From NCBI GenBank assembly GCA_026260175.1, contig JAKCWW010000800.1:10203-74202 (forward strand): DNA of 64,000 bases. The letters run 5' to 3'. The translations under genes were made by a program, and so were the position numbers. This stretch comes from Reticulitermes lucifugus. Lineage: Eukaryota > Arthropoda > Insecta > Blattodea > Rhinotermitidae. The stretch's first letter is position 1. Every line of letters starts with the position of its first letter. Shown piece after piece: positions 57,845-64,000 of this stretch. The notes below the pieces were generated by a model. It was not told where the DNA came from, ran no database searches, and was given only the letters and a program-made list of their open reading frames with translations.

Positions 57845-59585
57845 GACATAGTAATGTATGTGACGCAATTCTAACTAATAATTTCATTCCTTAAAAGTGC
57901 AAGTTCCCATACTTCGCCTGACATGATTATTTTAAAATTAAGAAAATAAAAATTTACTTATGTGAGTGAAAATATGATTGTACAGGATACGAGTCGCACA
58001 TCGAACCTCTACCGCACTTCTTGCATATCGCTTATATAACACCGTAAACATTAGTAAGAGTGAGGGGTAAATTTCATAGTATATTTTGGTGTTGTCTATT
58101 AGGTTCGTGGTACGACACAAAATAGACAGTACAGAAGATTTACATAAATACACATATAGCGGGTGGTAAAACGCACATGCATATGAGATACGATGAGTGT
58201 AAATTGTACACGTGTCCACTTCTATACCGGTGGCACATAGCGCGCAATGGCCGAACATGTTAACGAATGTACAGAATGATGTGTTCGGTATTGATCTCTC
58301 ACATATCCAACAGTTCCGTTAGTCCAGGGAAAAACATATCTTCCACAGCTCAGAATACTGGATGAAGAGCGACGCCCATTAGTCTCGGAATCTTGCTGGT
58401 TTGTATTCGTGTAATAGGAAAGACAGCGTCCCTCTTGCAGAAATCCAACTGTTACGGAACTTTAATAAGTATGGGCTCAACCAGACCGGAATAATATGCA
58501 AAGTGGCGTGGAGAGAGACAATGGCACGAACACACTCACCTTCATACAGAGAGAATCCCAAACTGGGGAGCATAATGCTAATTCAACTCTGTCCCTAGCT
58601 GGATATGCACAAGAGCCAATAAATGCCCGAACCATTACATTTCCTATAGAAATGTGCACCGGATCACAGGTGGAAGGAGAGCCTGCTGCTCTTGACTCAG
58701 ACCTCGTATGTGTTTAACTATGGTGAATTCATGTCGAATTCAAGTGTGAAGCGATCGCCTTGTTAACACGCAGGGCTGAATATACTTAAGAGTGGTAATA
58801 CACACACACGCGCACGCACACATTGCAAGTTAGTGCTCTGCATGGTGAGTTTGATTTATAAAACTATAGTCTTTTCGTGATTTTCCTCTTTATTTGAGTG
58901 GGGATGTTTACCACCTGGGCGATTACGAAACTGTCTGGAATGAACAGGCAAAAATAATACGTCGCTTGAAGAAATAGCATAATGACGAGAATCATAATTT
59001 GTATCGACCAAATGTTAATAAGGTGAGAAAATCGCAATAGAAAGGTGATGAGACGGAAGGGAAAGTAGCACGCACAAAATAAGAAACCCATACAAAATTT
59101 AATCAGAAAATCTAGAGGAAAGAAAGAACTTGAGACACCTAACCGTAGATGGAAGAAACATTAAGACGTATTGTAAGAAAATGGAGTGTGAGGTTTTGGA
59201 TTTAATTCGTCTGGTACAGGATAGAGATGGATGGAAAACTACTGTCAATATTTTGATAAAATTTTGACCGTACAAAAACTCGGAAACCTTTATTAATTAA
59301 CAGGGCCATCGCGTGGGATTAGAGTTTCAAGAATACTTCTTCCTATAAAGTTACTCAATCATTTAGTCGGTATATTTATACGTAAATTTCCATGTTCTTT
59401 ATAATTTAATCGATGAAAGACGGGGGGGGGGTTGGGTAACGTAAAGGCTATACTGACCAACACAACCAAATCAAAGATATAGGCCTACTGAGCACGCAAA
59501 ACTTTGGATACTCGAAGAAACGTGGTTCGATTTCCGATAGAGACAAGATATTTTTATATTCTAAAAAGCATCCAGAAAGACTCGG
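57845..59585. other. No gene seen
   Basis: The 106-codon minus frame (57938-58258) is not recognised. A short (AC)n tract lies at 58799-58822 and a G run at 59422-59431. Confidence 0.5.
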
Positions 59586-59589
59586 GGGG

Positions 59590-59760
59590 CCATCTAGCCT
59601 CATATTAAATTTGTTTCAGGGGCTCAATCCCCGGGCATAAAGCGGCGGGTGCGTGAAGCTGACCACTTGATCCGCTCTAGTGCCGAAATTAAGAATGAGT
59701 AGAGCTACACCTGCAGCCACCCAGGTTATCTTAGAATGACAGGGCATAAACGTCTTGCTA
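59590..59760 (+). repeat. SINE family A body fragment
   Basis: GGGGCTCAATCCCCGGGC, ATAAAGCGGCGGGTGCGTGA, AGCTGACCACTTGATCC, TCTAGTGCCGAAATTAAGAA and GAGCTACACCTGC align with the 25.99-kb fragment and with the complements of 27.85 and 56.95 kb. Confidence 0.65.
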
Positions 59761-59958
59761 CGGACGACAGGACATATAGTTTCACGTTTCACAGTAAAAT
59801 AGACCTGAGTCCTGAAGGACAGAATCTCATTTGAAGTACACGAAATGCAAATTCAACGGTAAATGTAACTAAGATGGCGCAACTATATCTGAAAGTGTAG
59901 CGAGGTACCGGAGGTGTGCTGCTGGAGTAGACGGATAAATGTTACACGAAAACTAATA

Positions 59959-60232
59959 AGGCGTGCCATGGCTCAGGAGGTTAGCGGCGGGCTCTCACCG
60001 CGGAGGCCCGAGTTCGATACCGGGTCGGTCCATATGGGATTTGTGGTGGACAAAGTGACACCGAGTACTTTGGTTTTCCTCTGTCAATTTCATTCCACCG
60101 GTGCTCCATTACTTGGAAAAATGAAAAAAAAACTGATCATCTTTCTCGTCATCTTTATCACAAGGGTTGAAGGGTTGCACAATAAGACTTAAGGCTGAGG
60201 TGCTTCCGTAGATTCTGCTATAGGGCCCGTAA
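59959..60232 (+). repeat. SINE family B, copy 4, full length (3' type 2)
   Basis: GCGTGCCATGGCTCAGGAGG (A box), GAGTTCGATACCGGG (B box), ATGGGATTTGTGGTGGACAA (core), CAATTTCATTCCACCGG, GGGTTGCACAATAAG and a 3' end in AGGGCCCGTAAAAAA. It is the best reference copy of type 2 in the window. The 92-codon frame is not a gene. Confidence 0.85.
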
Positions 60233-60239
60233 AAAATGC

Positions 60240-61280
60240 AATAAAAGGCACAGACGTCATAGTTTTACATCAGACTGGCTCTCGACATCACAATTACGAT
60301 TTCCCATCCTTCGCCATGGATTACTTACAAATAAATCCTATAAATGTCTAACTTGTGTAGAACTTCAGTTGCTGTCTGCTAAGAGAGTACCAGAGCAGTG
60401 AACCAAAACATCATATGATTTTAATAAACACATACAAATATATCGACAAGTACGAGTACGTTAGGTAGACCCAGTTTTAAGCCAGAATGATCATTTGTTC
60501 AAGGCGACGGGCACCAGAAGAAGGTGGTCATCACGATTCCTACGTCGACATCCAAAGGCGAAGCGACTACCAGTGGTACTGGCCTCAGGACCATAAGCGT
60601 AGGATTAAGCACTGGGCCGGGGAGGGAAGCTATGTTAATTCACACTTCTCTGGCTCTTTTCGGATATTTAGACGCTTGAATATGAACGCAATACAGTCAT
60701 TCGGAATGTCGGGAACAGCTTAACCAATGACGCAGCGTCATACCCCAGAATTATATATATATAATTATATATTTATCACAAATTTGCCAGGAGAATTTTA
60801 ACACAGAAATGCGAACGTGTCACCACAGAATGCTATGTAAGCTTCCAATATGAGGCAATACTACGTTTCTTTACCATTCACACTGAAAGTAATTAATATA
60901 ATTTTCAAGGAGACTGATTTTTGCGCGAAGTTGTAAAATTAGAAACAAAAGATGTGACGTACCATGAAGTAATGTCGAGTTTTAACGGAAACGTATATTA
61001 AAGGAAATGAAAATAGGACAAAGCATAAAATTCTGTTGCCGTGAACAGTAAATAAATATGAGCAATGTAAGGAAAATATGAAGACGAGCCACACGCTACT
61101 GACATTGTCCCATTATATGACGAGGAAATGAAAGCAACGGAGTAGGTAGATGTCTTTGTGAAGGGAATGACAAATGATACTACCATTAATAATATTCAGA
61201 AGTAGAGCATAAAAAGCGGACATATATTACGTATAGACTTTTTATATTGTATTATCACCATGAAAAATTCACCATATATA
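60240..61280. other. No gene seen
   Basis: A 78-codon plus frame (60487-60723) rich in Arg, His and Trp is not recognised. A TA-rich palindrome, ATTATATATATATAATTATA, starts near 60750. Confidence 0.45.
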
Positions 61281-61284
61281 TGAG

Positions 61285-61400
61285 TCATATTTGAGGTTCT
61301 CACAGCCCTCTGGGATGTGACGCCTTCTGTTCTGACAGAAGTGTACCGACGTTTTAGGAGAGTCTGCTCCCGTGCAGTCTACTACTTATACCAGAATACA
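61285..61400 (-). repeat. Repeat with eroded hammerhead-like module 8
   Basis: Plus strand flank GAGGTTCTCACAGCCCTCTG, GGATGTGACGCC, then ACCGACGTTTTAGGAGAGTC and TGCTCCCGTGCAG. On the minus strand the stem GGAG/CTCC is followed by TAAAACG where the family has GAAACG. The box is lost. Confidence 0.4.
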
Positions 61401-61404
61401 CGGT

Positions 61405-62938
61405 GTCGTATACAAGAAGAAAGCACGCTTCATATTGGTTTTTAGCGGCAGTAAAACGAAAAGTAAAATATGCGTGCATGGGCGAAAATAAATATTTATA
61501 AGATCCCAATCAGGAAACCTCAACATATGAGGCCACTTGGGAGAAAACCGTGGATGGAAAGCTAGTATTAAAATGTATCCTAGAGAAGTAAAGTGTCACT
61601 ATTTGGATTAACTTGTTACGAGAAAGCGATAAAATCAACTCGATTAGCCACGTCAAATCTGAACAAATGTCCAACATTCGAATACGTGCTCAATCTCCGT
61701 CATGAAGGAGCGGCATGATGGGTAAACACCTCTGGGGCTTACAACCCAGCAATATATAGAACAAATTATCGTACGAAGGTATATTCTGATGTTTTATTGA
61801 TAATTTCACTAAAGCAATCTTTACTCTTTGAATATTATTGCAGTACATTCCCGCACAATTAAATAACTGGTAAGTATTTTTAAATTTAGGTTTAAATTGT
61901 GGATCACTATTTTAAGTATATTCACGTATAAAACGCAATAAATATCTTTTTACGTTTAAAGCGTAAATGCTACTGGAATAAATGAGTTACAATAACATGC
62001 AGGCACGGCACTGCATTCCTCTCTGTCAAGTCACGCGTAATTATAAGGCACTAAAGGGGCGATCCTTAGTGTAGACGGATAGAAACAACAAGGTTCAACC
62101 CTTCCCCATCTCTATAGCTCATATCCCCTTTACGGTAACTTACACTGGAATTCTAAATGGTGTGTCTGCCTTGGGGTTATTATGGCTGTGAAATTTAACC
62201 TACATAGATAAATGTTCTACTACACAGAACGTAAATCTATTTCGGTTGTTCCTCTTATAATGTTTCTGGATGCAATGCTGGGAGATTAGTGTTCAGTGAA
62301 AGAGCAGGTTCAATTACGAAGTGAATAGAGTGTGCATATGGAGCAGAAAGTATTCCAAAGATCTCAACGAGAAATAAGGCAAAATCAGATCTGGGGAAAT
62401 GGAGTCTATTGAATTCAGCAGCCGTAATAACAGTGAACTTGAACACAAGTAAAGCGCAATGTACTAAATTAAATCATTATACGTGGATCCAGCATAATAC
62501 TACGTACTGTGTACTCTTATCATTAACTGCTTTCTCACTGAAACATTGTATTGTTACTGCTTTAATATCAAGGAGACGATTTAAATGTTAAATGTAAAGT
62601 TTCGTACACGTCTTTGTTCTAGTTTAAAATAGTTTCAAGTATACTACACGGTTTTTGTGGTAGACCATGTAGTACAGTGGTCTTCATACTCTTAATACCT
62701 GTGAAAACCATGTGACGAAACCTGAAATTTCTCCAAAAGAAGTATAAACACGTTCTTTTGGTGTGCAGAAATTAAATGAAGGTTTTTAATGTACAAAATA
62801 TTACTTTAAAAAATATTCAAGAACATATACGAAAAACAAAGTCTTATTATTGGCGATTTACGCTTAAAATAAACGCAACTCCTATTATAAATAAAGATGG
62901 AAGATATACAATATGATTAAAATTATAAAAATTATATT
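61405..62938. other. No gene seen
   Basis: AT-rich with short frames only. GGTATAACGTGGATCC-type words are unique in the window. Confidence 0.5.
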
Positions 62939-62943
62939 TACCA

Positions 62944-63180
62944 GTGCGCTTGCAGGACCACTGCAAGGCGCCTGCGGAACCCTCCACGGAAAAGAGTTTG
63001 AAAAACAATGGTCTAAAATACATGTCACAAATTGATGTTGATATTTTGAAAAGAAGCGGGCTTTTCTCCGAGCAAAGTGAACTTGAAGGTGAAGGAACTA
63101 GGATCCTTAAAAACTGCAATAACTGTTCTCTAAACATACATTTAAAAAACAAGCATCGTTCAATGTTGGCAAGGCAGTGG
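62944..63180 (+). CDS. Candidate exon, unknown protein
   Basis: TTATATTTACCAG before 62944 can serve as an acceptor, and GTGG/GTACGT at about 63177-63184 as a donor. The frame between them is fully open and reads RLQDHCKAPAEPSTEKSLKN, then YMSQIDVDILKRSGLFSEQS, CNNCSLNIHLKNKH and RSMLARQW. The CxxC...H...H spacing of CNNCSLNIHLKNKH recalls a zinc-finger stub, but it is too short to call. It could be a host exon or chance; the overlapping minus frame is also open, which lowers confidence. Confidence 0.25.
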
Positions 63181-63224
63181 GTACGTATTTTGTCATGTGA
63201 GAACGTGAGCATATGACGACATCT

Positions 63225-64000
63225 GGTCATTCATATTAAATGAAGGTATTCATTTCAAATTCGTAATAATTGGTACGTAAATCCATTTTGTCTTCTACGT
63301 AATTAGAAATCGAGTTTGATTATTATATCCCTGATGAAGGCAACTGTCAGTGGGACTTCATGCCATAGGAAGCCTAAATCAACCGGAGAGTTAAAGTACT
63401 TCTAGGTTCTTCAATGGAATAACGTAAGGTGAATGCAAGGGGAAAAAGAACTTCAAAATTTCCCGGCGGATGCAGGTTTCATACGCCATAAAGCTCCCGT
63501 TACAGCTGGATTTCTCATGGACACAACAAATGCACAATCAGTAGAAGGAAAAAACAACAAGCGCGTATGAAAATATTCTTTATGATTATTACTTTGATAA
63601 AGTCCCTGGCATTAGGTCGGCGAGCCTGTGCAGACGTCACGACAGTAATGTGCTTCTCACGTAGTTCACGTAGCAGCTATAATGACGTGACTAGTGCAGA
63701 AGGAGCGTGACGTTAGGTTGCACTACTACGAACCTGAGGAGATCTTTTCACTCGCATAGTCGCTACAATCAGAACGACTGTTGCTAACTTTGTGACGTGT
63801 AATCTGTACCTGTCCGGGCAGTCGGTGACACTAGTGCTGAATACTGTTATGCAGAATTACAGAGACTTAACGAAAGTAATCCTGCTACACTGTCATTACT
63901 AAAGACGAATGTTCTTCTTATACGTTGCAGACAAAATATGAATATATTTATTCTTGCACAGTCATTCCACTCTATTTTCGGAGCCAACTTGAAACTACAT
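63225..64000. other. No gene seen; weak repeat trace
   Basis: CCTGATGAAGGCAACTGTC at 63332-63351 recalls the box and stem start of the hammerhead-like family, but no GAAA follows. The stretch 63600-63840 is GC-richer with several ACGT palindromes. Confidence 0.4.

Noticed and set aside
63332-63351. Hammerhead-like box CCTGATGAAGGCAACTGTC
   Set aside because: No GAAA or closing stem within a reasonable distance; kept only as a possible trace.

Overview
This window reads as intergenic nuclear DNA of an animal, most likely an insect. It is AT-rich, has no operons or dense long frames, and carries microsatellites, tRNA-headed SINEs, non-LTR retrotransposon tails, a Helitron helicase relic, a mariner relic, and piggyBac-, hAT- and pogo-type MITEs. 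The peptide signatures of the non-LTR tails ([22 protein letters not shown]) and of the SINE bodies (VKRPWRDADHSPL, MAQAVSRRPLTAEA) are ones I associate with cockroach and termite assemblies. Polyneoptera is therefore my best guess, but the sequence alone does not prove it. I find no host protein-coding gene I can name. Two short open blocks with plausible splice borders (36775-37050 and 62944-63180) are offered only as candidate exons.

Layout. 0-13 kb: a SINE stub at the edge, a TA-flanked MITE (1394), several copies of a hammerhead-like module (1.8, 2.7, 4.6, 7.25, 10.1 and 10.4-10.6 kb), an 839-bp foldback element (5218-6056), SINE copies (7.4 and 12.0 kb), a pogo-like MITE (9230) and a 33-bp minisatellite (12.68-13.23 kb). 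15-24 kb: a SINE with an AAAT tail, a piggyBac MITE pair (15.34 and 22.63 kb), a ~360-bp direct duplication (17.3-17.85 kb) and two palindromic elements (19.78 and 23.40 kb), each with a hammerhead-like module in both arms. 25-36 kb: three decayed non-LTR tails, SINE bodies, and a Helitron/PIF1-type helicase relic (33.57 kb). 41-48 kb: a hammerhead-like repeat (42.2 kb), a (CATA)n block (44.65-45.16 kb), a hAT MITE, an inverted pair of repeat modules (46.9-47.1 kb), a fourth non-LTR tail and an internally deleted mariner (48061-48940). 53-61 kb: two copies of a repeat with a GGACAGAC-rich segment, a hAT MITE (57.6 kb), and further SINEs.

The main discovery candidate is a recurring structured module. 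It has a box CTGANGA, a perfect or near-perfect 4-7 bp hairpin, then GAAA, and in four copies a further hairpin directly after GAAA. This is the layout of a type I hammerhead ribozyme core. Penelope-like retroelements are known to carry such ribozymes. About 18 copies or remnants with different stem sequences occur here. Where two sit together they form an inverted pair with both motifs reading outward from the centre. The copy on the minus strand at 19813-19896 has all three helices and a UA at the expected cleavage position, with two single-base departures from the textbook core. All of this is by eye and needs folding and activity tests.
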